A stretch of DNA of 64,000 bases from Bagarius yarrelli. Taxonomy: Eukaryota > Chordata > Actinopteri > Siluriformes > Sisoridae. This document shows, piece by piece, positions 42,845-54,879 of this stretch. The notes beneath the pieces are model-generated. The model had not been told where the DNA came from, did not search any database, and worked only from the letters and a program-made list of their open reading frames with translations. The first letter of the stretch is position 1. Each line of letters starts with the position of its first letter. The translations under genes and the position numbers were made by a program. The DNA is taken from NCBI GenBank assembly GCA_005784505.1, contig VCAZ01000155.1, forward strand, positions 797,947 through 861,946, given 5' to 3'.

Positions 42845-43315
42845 TACATTTACATTTACATTTACATTTGGAGCATTTAGCAGACGCTCTTGTCCAGAGC
42901 AACGTACAAGAAGTGCTTTAAGTTACATCAAAAACATCTCAATGCTGATAATAGATCACAAAAAGGTGCAACAACAAAAAACCTGTTGAATAGAGTAAGG
43001 GTGTTTTTTTTTTTTGTTTTTTTTTTTTTAGATGTCAAGAGCAAGGTATTTTAGAAAAAGATGGGTTTTCAAACGCCTCTTGAAGATAGCTAGTGACTCT
43101 GCTGTTCTGACATTGATGGGAAGTTCATTCCACCATCTTGGTGCCAGAACAGAGAAAAGTCTTGAGGCAGACCTACCTCGTGTCCTAGGGGGTGGTGGAA
43201 CAAGCCGAGCAGTGCTTGTGGATCTGAGAGAGCGTGGTGGAATGCGTGGAGTGATAAGTGATTGTAGGTAGGGAGGTGCAGCTCCGTTTCTGGCTTTGTA
43301 GGCAAGTGTCACAGA
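42845..43315 (-). mobile_element. Second LINE nested in the L2 element (minus strand)
   Basis: The minus-strand frame reads LAYKARNGAAPPYLQSLITP, then SASRLFSVLAPRWWNELPIN and IFKRRLKTHLFLKY, the C-terminus of a different L2/CR1-group ORF2. The 3' end on the minus strand is 'agagcgtctgctaaatgctc' with an (ACATTTA/AAATGT)n tail (42,845-42,870). A T-rich run at 43,007-43,030 lies between coding end and tail. It splits the host L2 just after its conserved pre-palm region. Confidence 0.8.
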
Positions 43316-44659
43316 TTAGAAAAGGTAGTAGAGAATTAAAAGAACCCCCCCCCAAAAAAAAAACGGCCCTCACCTGGCTCAGGTCCTATTTAACCAATCA
43401 CTATCAGTTTGTAGATTTAAATGGTGATTATTCTGCAAGCTCTCATGTGAAGTATGGTGTTTTCCACAGGGTTCGGTTTTAGGCCCACTTCTTTTCTCCT
43501 CTTTACATGCTTCCTCTGGGCAACATAATTCGTAAACATAATATTAGCTTTTACAGTTATGCTGATGACACACAGTTATATGTCTCAGCTCAGCCAGATG
43601 CGAAAGTCCAGTTTAATAAAGTTCAGCAATTTGTGAAGGAAATAAGAGACTGGATGTTAATAAATTTATTTTGCTTAACCCTGATAAGACAGAGGTTCTG
43701 GTTCTAGGCCCACATGTAGCTAAAAGTAAGCTTCTTGATCACACTAGATAGTCTTTCTGTTTCATCAAGAGTAACAGTAATAGATTTGGGTGTGATTATA
43801 GACTCCAATCTCTCATTTGAAGCCCATGTAGATAATATTACCTCTTATTTCTTTTATCTCAGACAATATATTGTCCCTAAACGATGCTGAAAAAATAGTT
43901 CATGCTTTTATTACATCCAGGCTGGATTATTGTAACGCTTTACTGTCTGGATGTTCAACTAGGTGCATAAATAAACTTCAGTTAGTTCAAAATGCAGCAC
44001 AGAGAGTCCTCATTAAAACTAAAAAATATGAACACATCACCCATGTCTTATCCATACTGCTTTGAGGCCCAGTGAAATACCACATTGATTTAAAAATATT
44101 ACTCCTGACCTATAAAGCACTAAATGGTCTTGCGCCACAGTACCTGAGTGAAGTGCTAGTGTCTTAAGTTTCGCCACTCCTACTTCAATCAAAGGATGCA
44201 GGCTGCCTGTCAGTACCGCGCATTATGAGAACTACAGCAGGGGGCAGAGCCTTTTCTTACAGGGCCCCACAGTTATGGAATAGTCCCCCTATGAATGTTC
44301 AAGAATCATACACAGTCTCAGTGTTTAAGTCTAGGCTAAAAACTTTTTTTTAGTCAAGCATTTTGTATAGATTCGTTTTAGACAAAGCAGTAGATCAGCT
44401 CATGGATGTTGAGTATTATAGTGATCTGGTATGTTTAGATGACCTTCCCCACTTGTATTGATCATGGTGTTGATGATGAGAGCTGCTGGTTGCTTAACAT
44501 ATCAGGGAGCCCTTATTTCTGTGTTTCCCTCTGGTTCTCCTTTTAGTTATGCTGACCTAGTTAGTCTTGCCGAAGTCCATGCCTGCACTCTACATTAAGA
44601 ACACAGTCATTCTATGCACTGTGATTACTATGTTACTTAACCGTTTTTCTTTCTTTTTC

Positions 44660-44690
44660 ATGTCCCCCCCTCTCTCACACTCTTTCTCTT

Positions 44691-44740
<50 letters not shown>
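44660..44740 (+). repeat. (CT)n microsatellite
   Basis: An interrupted CT run inside the L2 3' UTR, at the homologous position of the run at 24.47-24.51 kb. Confidence 0.9.
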
Positions 44741-44742
<2 letters not shown>

Positions 44743-44799
44743 TAACACTATTCTGCATGCTAAGAGCTTTCACCAAACTAAAATACTTAAAATGGTTTT

Positions 44800-45825
44800 T
44801 TGAAATCTATGTAGGTCAGAAATTCAATTCGTACAAAAAAAAATAAAGTGTAAAGAAGGAAAGGTTGAGCTTGGTTTAGAATCCATGTGCAGAAGTTAAT
44901 ATGTAATATGGCTGTAGTGGAAGCGAAAACAGTTAATACTCAGGTGGCACATGCTGAGACACAGACACAGACGAAGCAAGACAAAGGCAGACTTTGTCTG
45001 GGGTATATGTGATATATGAGATATATTTATTTATATATATGTTAGTGTGTTTATTTTGAATACTAATCCAAAAAATAAAGAAATTCATCTTTATGCACCC
45101 ATCAAATCAAAGCTTGTAAGATAAAAATGGTTTAACTAAAAACAAGCTGATGCATGCCTACATGTATGTTAAACTGCATCTGCAACCGGCAGCCTTTTTA
45201 CATAAAGTGTTGGCATGCAGTTGAGGTGGGCTGTGAAAAAATAGGTGGGCAGTACAGACAGTTTTGTATTTCAACTTTACTTTACCAGCAATGAATACCG
45301 TTACATAGCAGTAATGGTTCGTTCTTGAACATTTTGTTCGTTTTGAACGAAACTTTAATGTGACTCAGGAAGAACAAGCCATCTCAGGGACTGATTCCTT
45401 CAGTCACGCCCACGCAGTCTCACACCTGAAGACGAGAAATGAACTAATCAATTCTCTGTTCAGCTCAGACTGCATCGGTTAAGCATATAGGTCTATCGCG
45501 TGATGAATGAACGTCTCAAACCCAAAGACTTCAGAGAAAAACTATTAATTTCTTTTCCGGCTCAGACTGCATTGGTTAAGTTTATGGGGTTGTGTTGTGA
45601 TGAAAGCTTGTCGGTTGGTGAGCTAATAGCTTCTTATAGCATTATAGTTTTGTATTCGTTGTAGTGTGATCAAGGTCTGGGTAATTAGTAGATGTGTTAC
45701 TTTTACATTTTAACATTTTGCTTTAACAAAGTAAAAAAAAGGAAATGAGGAAAAGGGCCGAGTCGGCAAAATGATCCAAAATTTCCATCACTATTACATA
45801 GTAAAAACAATGCAGAAGTTACTTT
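44800..45825. other. Intergenic sequence, no feature seen
   Basis: No coding or repeat family was recognised. A T/A-rich 'atatatgtgatatatgagatat' zone lies near 45,000. Confidence 0.3.
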
Positions 45826-46240
45826 GTCACGAGTCTTAGGGTTGAGGTTGGATGCAAACACAGTTTTATTTAACAAAAGACAAAACAAATGAAAAAACGT
45901 AAACAAACAAGAACATAAAACTAACAGAACCTGACCTGATGTGACTAGGACATAAACTTTAACTTGAAAACATAACATTACATAGACCCCAACTGTGACA
46001 TGCAACAAAGCAAGACAAAGACGGACTGAAACAAAGGGGTAAGAAACACCCCTCCCAAGAGGGCTTGGCATGAGCCGTCTCTGGCGTGGCGGGCATGGCA
46101 TGACTCGTCTCTGGTGTAGCAGGCATGGCGTGACCAGTCTCTGGCATGGCGTGAACTGACTCCGGCTTGGTGGGCATGATGTGCACTGGCTCTGGCTCGC
46201 TGCATACCACTTCCCCTCTGGACTTTGACTGGGTCACTTT
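45826..46240 (-). repeat. LTR-like element end with coding minisatellite
   Basis: The minus strand encodes a degenerate repeat of about 10-11 residues (SHAMPATPETAHAKPS, SVHAMPETGHAMPAT) from about 46,062 to 46,200, the DNA unit being around 33 bp. The flank 'cacagttttatttaacaaaa' resembles the starts of the LTR-like repeats at 36.3, 57.9 and 63.0 kb. Repetitive 'PExxHxM' peptides of this sort occur in fish LTR-element-derived hypothetical proteins (from memory). A working gene is unlikely. Confidence 0.45.
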
Positions 46241-46284
46241 AACACATAAATATTCTTTGATGCAAACCATTCAATTGTAGCTCT

Positions 46285-46725
46285 GGATGTTTTTTAAGGG
46301 TTTAAATTTCTCTGCAACTTTATGCTTGACCTGTTTGGTGTGTTCCTTGGGCTTAATGATGCTTTGTTTAGTAGTGTTCTGTAACAAACCACTGAGGCCT
46401 ATAGAGAACAGGTGTATTTATACTGAGACTAAATTACACTCAGGTGGACTCTATTACTTCTTTAGGCGACTTCTGATGGCAAGTAATTGCACTGGATTTT
46501 ATTTAGGGGGAATTAGAGTTCAGGGGGCTGAATACAAATGCACCCCACACTTTTCATATGTTTTTTGCTTAAAATTTTGAAAAATGTATATAATTTTCGT
46601 TCCACTTCACAAGTATGTGTGTTGGTGTATTACATAAAATTTAAATTAAATACATTTAAATTTGTGGTTGTAAGGTAACAAAAAGTTCCAGGGGTATGAA
46701 TACTTTTTCAAGGCAATTCAACGCA
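46285..46725 (-). mobile_element. Tc1-like (family B) terminal fragment
   Basis: It ends with 'ggtgtattacataaaattta' and 'gtggttgtaaggtaacaaaa', the same terminus as the 34.9-36.0 kb element in inverse orientation. Preceding sequence contains 'cctatagagaacaggtgtat' and 'ctgagactaaattacactca', comparable with the 5' UTR at 35.1 kb in reverse. No transposase remains. Confidence 0.6.
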
Positions 46726-46899
46726 GGCCAGACAGACAGTGACCTGACTTCAAAGTGATCTACTTCACAGTTTTGTCGGCCTCAGTGAATAAACCTAATT
46801 TTTAAACTAATTTTTTCATTCGTGTTTTTACTTACATCTACTATATCTTAAGCAACGGAATTATTCATCATTCACAGTTAGTAATGGCTGCCTCTCCTG

Positions 46900-48312
46900 C
46901 TATTGTTAATTAGGGTTAGGCTGAAGGAAATGATTTCAGAACTAGAGACACACATCTAAAATTTAAGTGAGGATAGTAAAGTGTGAGGGCTGTAGATTTA
47001 GCTTTGAATGAAATTAGCTCAGGGATTACTGTACATTGTTTAGTTTTGGTTCTAGAGCCCGTGCGCCAGGGCATCTGGGTGACTGTGAGGCAGCATAGCG
47101 CGGATCAAATTATAGCTCTTCTGTCCTGATCAAAACATTAAACAGGTTCTTCTCACTCAGTAACACATCTACTGAGAAACCTAATGTAAGTGCTCTAGTT
47201 ATTGAGAGTTATTTTAGATACAGTTGCTTCATTATGCTATTAGGTAAACAGTTTACCACAAAAAAACAAATCCCATCGATCTCGAATCTTCCTTTTCAGT
47301 AGTGAATGAAGAGGTGTATTAATCACAGTTCAGTATAGCGTACCTAAAGCTCCGTTCTAAGGCTGTTATTTCTTACACTTTACATGTTACCACTGAGAGA
47401 TAAAATCAGCAAACACAGTGTTAGCTTTCACTGCTGTGCTTATCACACTTAGCTCTATATTTCTTCTCAGCCTGGCGAAACATACCAATTTAAAAAACAG
47501 AATGCATAGTTGATATAAAAACTGGAAGACTAGTAATAATCTAAAACACTAACCCTTAATTTTTTTTTTTTTTGTCATCAGGTAGAAACCTAGGTGTATT
47601 ATTTGATAACAATTTTTATTTTGAGGGCCACATTTCTAGCATTTGTAAAACTGCATTTTATTCTCTATCTAAATAGCGACGTATGCTCAAATGCAGAAAC
47701 ATTAAATCATGTGTTTATGACCTCAAGGGTAAATTATTGTAATGCTTTATTGGATGGTTGTTGCATGCCTAATAAACAAACTCCAGCTGGTCCAAAATGT
47801 AGCAGCTAAAGTTCTTACTAGAACCAGGAATACTGTTTTGTTAACACTGCACTAGCTCCCTATTAAACATTGTTTAGATTTTAAAATTTTCACAGCAGAT
47901 TCTTTTTCTAGTGACTAAACTCTGGAATAATCTACCTAACACTGTTCGGGAGGCAGACACACTCTGTCATTTAAAAGCTAGATTAAAGACTTATCTCTTT
48001 AACCTGGCTTACACATGACACACACTTCCATTATCCAAATCCTTTAAATTATTATTAGGCTGCAATATTTTAGGTCCAAACGGAATCCGGGAAACCTCCA
48101 GTTTTGGTTCCTTGCCTTTGTCGACTCTGGCTTGTTTAGTTGGGGAATCTTAATTTACAGATACCAGTTAAACTTGAAATGAGTGTTTAAGTAAGTGTTT
48201 ACTATTGTCCTTGTATTGTATTGGACACTGTTTTACTATTTGATTCTGTAAAGATGCTTCGACACAATCTCTATTGGTAGAAGCGCTGTATAAATAAAGT
48301 GACTTGACTTGT
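46900..48312 (+). mobile_element. L2-group LINE (family B), heavily decayed
   Basis: RT remnants include NLGVLFDNNFYFEGHISSI (about 47,590-47,640) and SRVNYCNALLDGCC (about 47,725). LWNNLPNTVREADT and LKARLKTYLFNLAYT follow (about 47,920-48,010). The 3' end is 'gcgctgtataaataaagtga' with a (CTTGA)n tail at 48,300. The palm with YADD is missing. Confidence 0.7.
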
Positions 48313-48413
48313 TTTATTCATAAAGATCTAGGTGGTCAGGTAGTGCTTCCAGAAAACTGGAAAGAAATCTCTTACATTTCTCAGACATCTTGCTCTTTAA
48401 AAGCTTGAATATC

Positions 48414-49148
48414 TACAACCAAACTCAGGAAAAGTTGGGATGTTTTTTAAATTTAAATTAAATGAAATCTAAAAGACTTTTAAATCACATGAGCCAATAT
48501 TGTATTCAAAATAGAAAACAGATAACATAAATGTTTAAACTGAGAAATTTTACACTTTGTGCTACAGGTCGCCAAAAAGTTGCCACAGGTGCAACAAAGG
48601 GTTGAAAAAGCAATATAATTTTTACAAAAAATCAGCAGGGACAGCATTTAGCAACTAATTACTTCTCAGGTCTGTAACATGATTAGCTATAAAAGGGAAG
48701 TTTTTGAGAGACAGAGACTCTTAAAAGTAAATATAGGTAAAGTCTCTTCGATCTGTGAAACAACGCTCCTATGGCGCATCATTAATCAAAAAATACATCA
48801 ATGATGATCACTAACTCTTCAACAGCTGAAAACATGTTTTAAGTAGGAATAGGACCAAATACCAACATTGAAACTCCAGAAGCTCATAACCTTGATGATC
48901 AGGCGTCTTGAAACTGTTTAAACAAAAAAAAAAAACACCATGGTAAACACGCCCTGTCCCAACTAATTTCAGACCCGTAGAAGGCATCAAGTTTGAAATG
49001 AGCTCATTTTGTGCATAAAAGTGTACAATTTCTAGGTCCAAACATTTGTTTTTTTATGTTCTATTGTGACTAAATTAATAGCTTATGTGATTTTTTATTT
49101 TATTTAAATTTAAAAAAACGTCCCAACTTCTCTGGAATACGGTTTGTA
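48414..49148 (+). mobile_element. Deletion derivative of Tc1-like family A with both ends
   Basis: The left end 'acaaccaaactcaggaaaag' + 'ttgggatg' and the right end 'cgtcccaacttctctggaat' + 'acggtttgta' are imperfect inverted repeats. The inner 'atttaaattaaa'/'tttaaatttaaa' also pair. Between them only the extreme C-terminal transposase part ('tggcgcatcattaatcaaaa') remains. It is the best view of the termini of the family A fragments scattered through the window. Confidence 0.7.
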
Positions 49149-49159
49149 TTTAGAAATTA

Positions 49160-49910
49160 CATGGATTTTTCTCCTAGACACTGGTTTGTTGTTAGGATCG
49201 TCTGCTATTTCATTTTTCATTCTCTTTAAAGCCTCCCTGACTTCATCCTTTCTAACAGTAGTTCCTGTTTTTTTCCCTCTTAATTTCCTGACTCATCACC
49301 TCTCCAAAATACTTCTTTGCACATTCAGCTCACTTGTAAGCACCCTAACCTGCTGCACAACTTTACATTTTGATTCTCTGTTTTAGTAATTTGCACAAGT
49401 TATTCTTTTCTTCTCTATTGTTTAACCTAGTGTACAACTGCTGCACTGTAATTCATTGTTTTTATGTTCGTTTTTCCATCCTTGCCATGTCCCACTTTTT
49501 CTTGGCTAACATATTTCTCTCCATACTATTCTGAAATTACACATTTCACCACCAAATCTTATTTTTTCTTTTAAGATGACACACTTAGCATCATTTTCCT
49601 GCCTCCCTATTCACTTCTGTTGTAGTTTCCCCTTTATCACTGAGCACTAACTGACCACCAAGAGCCTGTCCCAACTTCTGTCTGAATTCTTTACATCATT
49701 CTTCCTTTTTTAGCTTATACCATTTGTTTTTTGGTTTCTGTCATTCAGCTCTTCTTCTTGAACACCCTAGTCATCCTTTAAACCACTATACAATGATGTC
49801 TGGCTACAATATCTCCCACTACAATTTCTTCCAGACTGCTTTGTATACATATTATTTAGTCTACTTGTATGCTCGAAGTCACTCTATGCTCATCTCTTTA
49901 TGGAAATAAG
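49160..49910 (-). mobile_element. RTE-like LINE fragment (minus)
   Basis: Pyrimidine-rich sequence collinear with the 59.2-60.7 kb copy: 'accactatacaatgatgtct', 'ggctacaatatctcccacta', 'cttccagactgctttgta' and 'gtcactctatgctcatctct'. The encoded minus-strand protein is too decayed to read far. Confidence 0.5.
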
Positions 49911-51010
49911 TATTACCCTACAGGAAATACAAAAAAACACGCACGCTCAAACAACATCATGCTCTGTTTCACTCTCTCACTCATGCATCTGTCTTCCAGC
50001 AATGCCAACAACTGTGCCACTACTCTTTCACTGTAAGAAAAAAAAAAAGCATGATTATCATAAAAGGTATCAAAAGTGCAAATAATTACTGACACTCAGA
50101 TAAGTCAACAAAACACAATATTTTCCAGGGGGGTAATGTTTAAACAGAATAGTGATGTCATATTTTTTGTATAAAGATTAATTTAGTATTGCCATGAGAA
50201 TTAACATGTGGTATTAACAAGTTTACCAGAATTCAGTTAGAGACAGTTGTTTTCTGTCTTTAAACAAACAAAAACATTCTTACCAAAATAGGAAGTGGCA
50301 AAAATAAAAACAAACCAACAAAATAAAAACAGAGATTGAAGTTTAAAAACAAATCTCAGAGAAAACAGTCTTGTAATAATTAAAAAGGTTTTTGGAATTT
50401 TCAGGACATAGGACCTGAACACCTACAGTTTTTGTCTCATTAACTTAGGATAATAAAGATAATAGATTATTTTTAAGTTAACGAACATATTAACTGGAAA
50501 CAAACACAAAACCTGAACATGGAATTTAGAGGATTTTGTTAAAGCTGCACAGGATATAAATTTCCTAGTTTGCAAAGAGAGCAATTTTTGAATGTGCAGA
50601 GATGGTTAAGGTAGGGCATTTATCTAGGAGAATGTCAGGGTGAGTCTTGCAAATAATGTCTGATCTGGTGCTATAAATAGCTTAGACGTAATAGCCTAGA
50701 TTTTCTTTTTACTGTCTCGGGAAATGAAAAAGAGCATGTGCTAAAGGAAGGAGTTGAAAAAAAGACAAGATTTAGGTCGGTCAGGCAGGTAGATAAAAGA
50801 CAAATAAAACTTTTTAGGTAATAGTTGTTAGATAATGAAAATAAGGCAAGGAGATTATGGAAGTAAAAACTTTAATAGTAAAAAAACAACAAAAAAATAG
50901 TTACTAAAGATTTAAAATAATTTAATTAAACACCCCAATTCCCCAACTGTGATGCTGTGTAAAAAGGAAATAAAAACATATTACAGTGACCTGCAGAGCT
51001 TTATATTTCA
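49911..51010. other. AT-rich intergenic sequence
   Basis: No gene, RNA or recognised repeat family was seen. Confidence 0.3.
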
Positions 51011-51025
51011 TTAAATATTCATACA

Positions 51026-51370
51026 GGCAGCACGGTGGCTTGGTGGTTAGCACTGTTGCCTTACAGTAAGAAGGCCTAGGTTTGATTCCTGGTCACGGAC
51101 CTTTCTGTGTGGAGTTTACATGTTCTCCCCGTGCTTGTGTGGGTTCACTCCGGGTAGTCTGGTTTCCTCTCACAGTCCAAAAACATGTATGTTAGTTTGA
51201 TTGATGATACTAAATTGCCCATAGGTGTGAGTGTGGCCCTGTGACGAACTGTCAACCTGTCTAGGTTGTATCCCTCCTGCATTTTGCCCCTTCAGAGACA
51301 CCTGGGATAGGCTCCAGCAGATCCTGTGACCCTGAATTAGGGAATAAGCGGGTATAGTAGATGAATGAAT
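51026..51370 (+). repeat. SINE-like fish repeat with exact 13-bp target duplications
   Basis: The head 'ggcagcacggtggcttggtg' and 'gttagcactgttgcc' has an A-box-like and, at 'ggtttgattcctgg', a B-box-like sequence. The body 'tgttctccccgtgcttgtgt' and 'tccaaaaacatgtatgttag' is a very common teleost repeat. The end is 'gataggctccagcagatcct' and a GAAT-type tail. The flanks AAATATTCATACA at 51,013-51,025 and 51,371-51,383 are identical, so the insertion is complete. Confidence 0.85.
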
Positions 51371-51399
51371 AAATATTCATACAATTGATGTTTAATTAA

Positions 51400-51985
51400 A
51401 AGCATAACATCAGACAAGATATACAATGTTCAAAGTGATAAACTTTATTGTGTCTTGGAAATATTCACCCATTTTAAGTTTGATGCCTGCTGCATGTACT
51501 AAATAAACTTGGACAGGGCAACAAAAGACTGTAAAAGTTGGTGAGTGTTCTAAAAACACCTATATGGAACATACCATGGAAATTAATTCACAAGCAAGGA
51601 TCCAAAAGTATTTTTGGGTGTCAAGATGCATCAAAGTCACACTTTAATCCACAATTAGACTTTTTAACCTTTTACATTTATTTTAATATACAGATAAATG
51701 TATATTTAATGGTGTGACAGTAAACAGTCACTGTTTGGTATGTACCTTGGTGCAACAGGAATAATCCAGCAAGCATGCCCATGCATTTGTACCATGGACA
51801 AGTGTGGGTTTAATGTGGGCAGTGTGGGCATGAACAAACCCACAAATTTTTGGGGCCAAATGTGGGGCAGTGTTTTTTATTCTTTGGGACTCCAATGTGG
51901 ATTTGCTGTGAACGCCACATACAGTTGGGCTGTCCTAGAGTAAACCTGCTGCAGGCCCCCTGAGTGCAAACTTACTGAGACCCCC
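51400..51985. other. Intergenic sequence, no feature seen
   Basis: G/T-richer stretch at 51,750-51,980 (several 'gtggg' and 'ggcc' motifs) without recognised family. Confidence 0.3.
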
Positions 51986-51989
51986 AGCA

Positions 51990-54140
51990 GTTTTGCCCTT
52001 TGGGCCCCTATATGGATTTGCCACTGGATTTTAGGGTGGATTTTAGGGTGTTTGCATCGGTTATGGAAGGGAATGTGAAGGGTGCTGCGGGTTTGCTAAT
52101 TGCTAAACCATCTGTAGCAATTCAGCGCAAATTGACCTCCTTGATGTTTTTGGGCATATAGCAGTTCCAGTTCGTTACTACCTCCACGTGCGATTATATG
52201 ATACCCCAGGATTGTGATGGAAACTCACAATTATATGCTCATACCCCAAGAACAAGAAGACAGGTTGTGATGGAACTCACAATTCTCAGCTTTAACGTAA
52301 AAACTGGTGTGTTCTAACAGATGGTTTAGCACAATTCGTACCTACCTGGGTTATGCATTGCGAGTAAGTAGATAAGGATATCGTTAATGTAGGCGATCAC
52401 AGAAATGTTTGAGGGTCTCGGAGGAATGGTCATTCATAAGCTTGGAACACTTCCATAAGCTTGGAACACTTCCGGGGCGTTTGCAAGTCCATAGGGCATC
52501 ATCAACATACTCGTAGTGGCCCCTAGTAGTGATAAACGCAGCCTTCCATTCATCCCCCTCTCTTATCCTGATCATCAGATTATAAGCACTTTGTAGATCT
52601 AGCTTGGTACAGTAGCGGGCTTCACGCAGATAGGGCTGTTCCACGCAGCTGTTCCAGCGCCACTGGTACCAAAGGCATGGGGTAGCTATACTTGACTTGG
52701 TTAAGCCTGACCTAACCTATGCAGGGACCTAGGGATCTTTTTTCAAATAAACTGGCATCTTTTTTGTTTTTTCATTTTTTCCAAAAAGAAAAAAAACGGA
52801 AGCTGCTGGGGATGTCGACGATGGATGTAGGTTTCAATAGCACGAGTCTCAGGCTGATGAATAGTGAATAGACACGGCTTCATGGGGGACTAGCATCAGA
52901 TAACAGTTTTATGGTGCAGTCCCCGGGCCTGTGAGGGTCAGCTCTGATGCTCTAGCCTTTCTGAAAACCTCCTGGTATTCTCTGGGGATCTTATCCAATT
53001 TAGTACATGTAGAATTCATTACTTGGGTTGCTAGACATGGCATGAAACTCACCCTAGGTAGACAATGTTCCTGATAATGGCTGGACCAGTGAATGATGTC
53101 CTTGTCTTTCCAAGAGATGGTGGGGTTATGTTTCAGTAACCAAGGGAAACCCAGGTTGATGGAGTTTTTAGGTGACGTGATAAACTGAAAGGAGATCTGT
53201 TCCTGATGTATGGCTCCTACTTGAAGTGTGATCAGGTCAGTATGATGGGTGATGTCAGAGCCGGTGGGGTGTCAATAATAGCATAAATCTGGACAGGCGA
53301 AAGGCAGACTATGGTGGACAGTTTGAGTTTCTCTACTACTTGAAAATCCATGAGATTTAGTGCTTTCCCCGAATCCACTAATGCTGGGAACATATAGGGT
53401 ATAGTATTAGAGATAATGTAAGCAGGTACTGAGAGACAAATGGCAGGGGTGAGTGAGCATACAGAGAAACTTACTTTAGTCAAACATGAAGGCTTTGCGG
53501 GGCAAGCAGCACAGAAATGATTTGACCTTCCACAGTAGAAACATAACCTGGAATTTAAACGGTGCTGTCGTTTCTGAGGGAACAGTTTTGTAAAACCCAA
53601 CTGCATTGGTTCTATGTCTACATGTGGAGTGGTCGCAGTGGTACAAGAAGGGCTGAAAGTGCTGTCTCAGGTACCTGTGTTCTGTTAAGAATTAAATTGT
53701 CCAGCCCCACCGCCACTGCACATATTGCGAAAATTTTTAAGTTCAAGTTCAAGAAGCTTTATTGTCACTTTAACCATATATAGCAGACACAGTACACAGT
53801 GAAATTAAACAACGTTTTTCCAGGACCATGGTGCTACACAAAACACAGAATTGCACAAAATAACAAACAACAAAGAGGCACTTAACAGAACAACACAGAG
53901 CCAAAGACTGAAAGTAAGTATTCTTTGCAACATAAAGTGCATGTGTGCAACCTGTGTCATCCCGACAGATGAGTTCTGCCTGGATCCTGCAAAGTCCATC
54001 CTTAAACGGAAAAATGAGAGTCACCTCGTTCCACTCGCTTTGCACGGCTAGGGTTTGAAACCAGATAGCGTACTCTGCAGCAGACAGTTCACCTTGGTAC
54101 AACTGATGTAGCTGGCTAGAGTAGTCCAGTCCTTCTGTAG
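51990..54140 (-). mobile_element. Ty3/gypsy LTR retrotransposon fragment (minus), with inserted Rex1 tail
   Basis: Read on the minus strand: gag (54,140-53,960) gives QGELSAAEYAIWFQTLAVQS and EWNEVTLIFPFKDGL. After the Rex1 insertion comes a complete CCHC zinc knuckle (LCFYCGRSNHFCAACPAKPS, about 53,490-53,550) and a protease core (FPALVDSGKALNLMDFQVVE, about 53,330-53,390, catalytic Asp kept). RT follows at 52,384-52,644 as ARYCTKLDLQSAYNLMIRIR and WKAAFITTRGHYEY (the first catalytic Asp is in KLDLQSAYN). The YxDD end of RT, integrase and LTRs were not seen. Frameshifts occur between the parts. Confidence 0.8.
53745..53958 (-). mobile_element. Rex1-like LINE 3' tail (minus), inserted in gypsy gag
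   Basis: The reverse complement matches the terminus at 58.95-59.15 kb: 'acacatgcactttatgttgc', 'gcaccatggtcctgg', 'ctgctatatatggtt' and 'acaataaagcttcttgaact'. It separates gag from the zinc knuckle of the gypsy element. Confidence 0.7.
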
Positions 54141-54147
54141 TGAAGTG

Positions 54148-54800
54148 AAGTAATGACAATGTTCTACAGAGGGACCATCGAAAGCATTCTGAGCAGCTGC
54201 ATCACTGCCTGGTTTAGGAACTGCACCGTTTCGGATCGCAAGACCCTGCAGTGAGAACAGTGAGAACAGCTAAGACAGTGAGAACAGCTGGACAGTGAGA
54301 ACAGCTGAGAAGATCATCAGAGTCTCTCTTCCCTCTATAACAGACATCTAAACCACACGCTGCATCCGCAAAGCTAACAGCATTGTGGAGGACCCCACAC
54401 ACCCCTCACACTTACTCTTCACACTCCTGCCTTCTGGGAAAAGATACCGCAGCATTCGGACCCTCACAACCCGAATGTGTAACAGCTTCTTTCCTCAAGC
54501 CATCAGGCTGCTCAACACACTTAACTGAACTACCTCAACCCACATATACGCACACACTCGAACATTTTTTGTTAAGCACAGTCACTTTACAATACTTTAG
54601 TCAATTACAATACTATAGTTACTTTACTCACTTTACAATGCTATTTGCACAATACTGTTGTAATTTGCACATTTTATTGTCTTTTTTGCACTTTCCTTGT
54701 AATGTTTGTATTGTTTATTGCACTGTCTGTTTTTGCACTGTCTGCACTAGGTTGCACACATGCACTTTTTGTCTATCCTGTTTAGTGGCTCTTTTTTGTT
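54148..54800 (+). mobile_element. Rex1-like LINE, ORF C-terminus and 3' UTR
   Basis: It reads MTMFYRGTIESILSSCITAW then FRNCTVSDRKTLQ. A short tandem 'gtgagaacagctgagaacag'-type stutter at 54,250-54,310 follows, then in another frame LPSGKRYRSIRTLTTRM and SFFPQAIRLLN-type sequence. The 3' UTR has 'ttgcactgtctgtttttgca'. Rex1 assignment is from recall of the family's C-terminal pattern. Confidence 0.65.
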
Positions 54801-54879
54801 TTTAATGTTTTTTTGCTTTAATTTCAAGATCAATTCCTTTAAAGATAATATTGTGACCATGCAGCAAACAGTTGCAGTA

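Larger units (their letters stand above)
41300..44745 (+). mobile_element. L2-type LINE (family A), long copy with a nested LINE
   Basis: An ORF1-like start reads ANIQLVQCVECRMFKQ at about 41,325-41,372. The end of the endonuclease domain follows: GLNQLVIGPTHKAGHTLDL (41,634-41,690). RT then reads KPLIKKPDLDPSELSNYRPI and SNLPFISKILKKVV (42,540-42,640), then after the nested insertion TWLRSYLTNHYQFVDLNG and the catalytic SYADDTQLYV (43,555-43,585). ITSRLDYCNALLSGC and INKLQLVQNAAQRVL (43,910-44,010) and the C-terminus shared with the 23.9-kb copy close it. Stops and frameshifts are numerous. The 3' end breaks off after a (CT)n tract (about 44,660-44,740). Confidence 0.85.
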
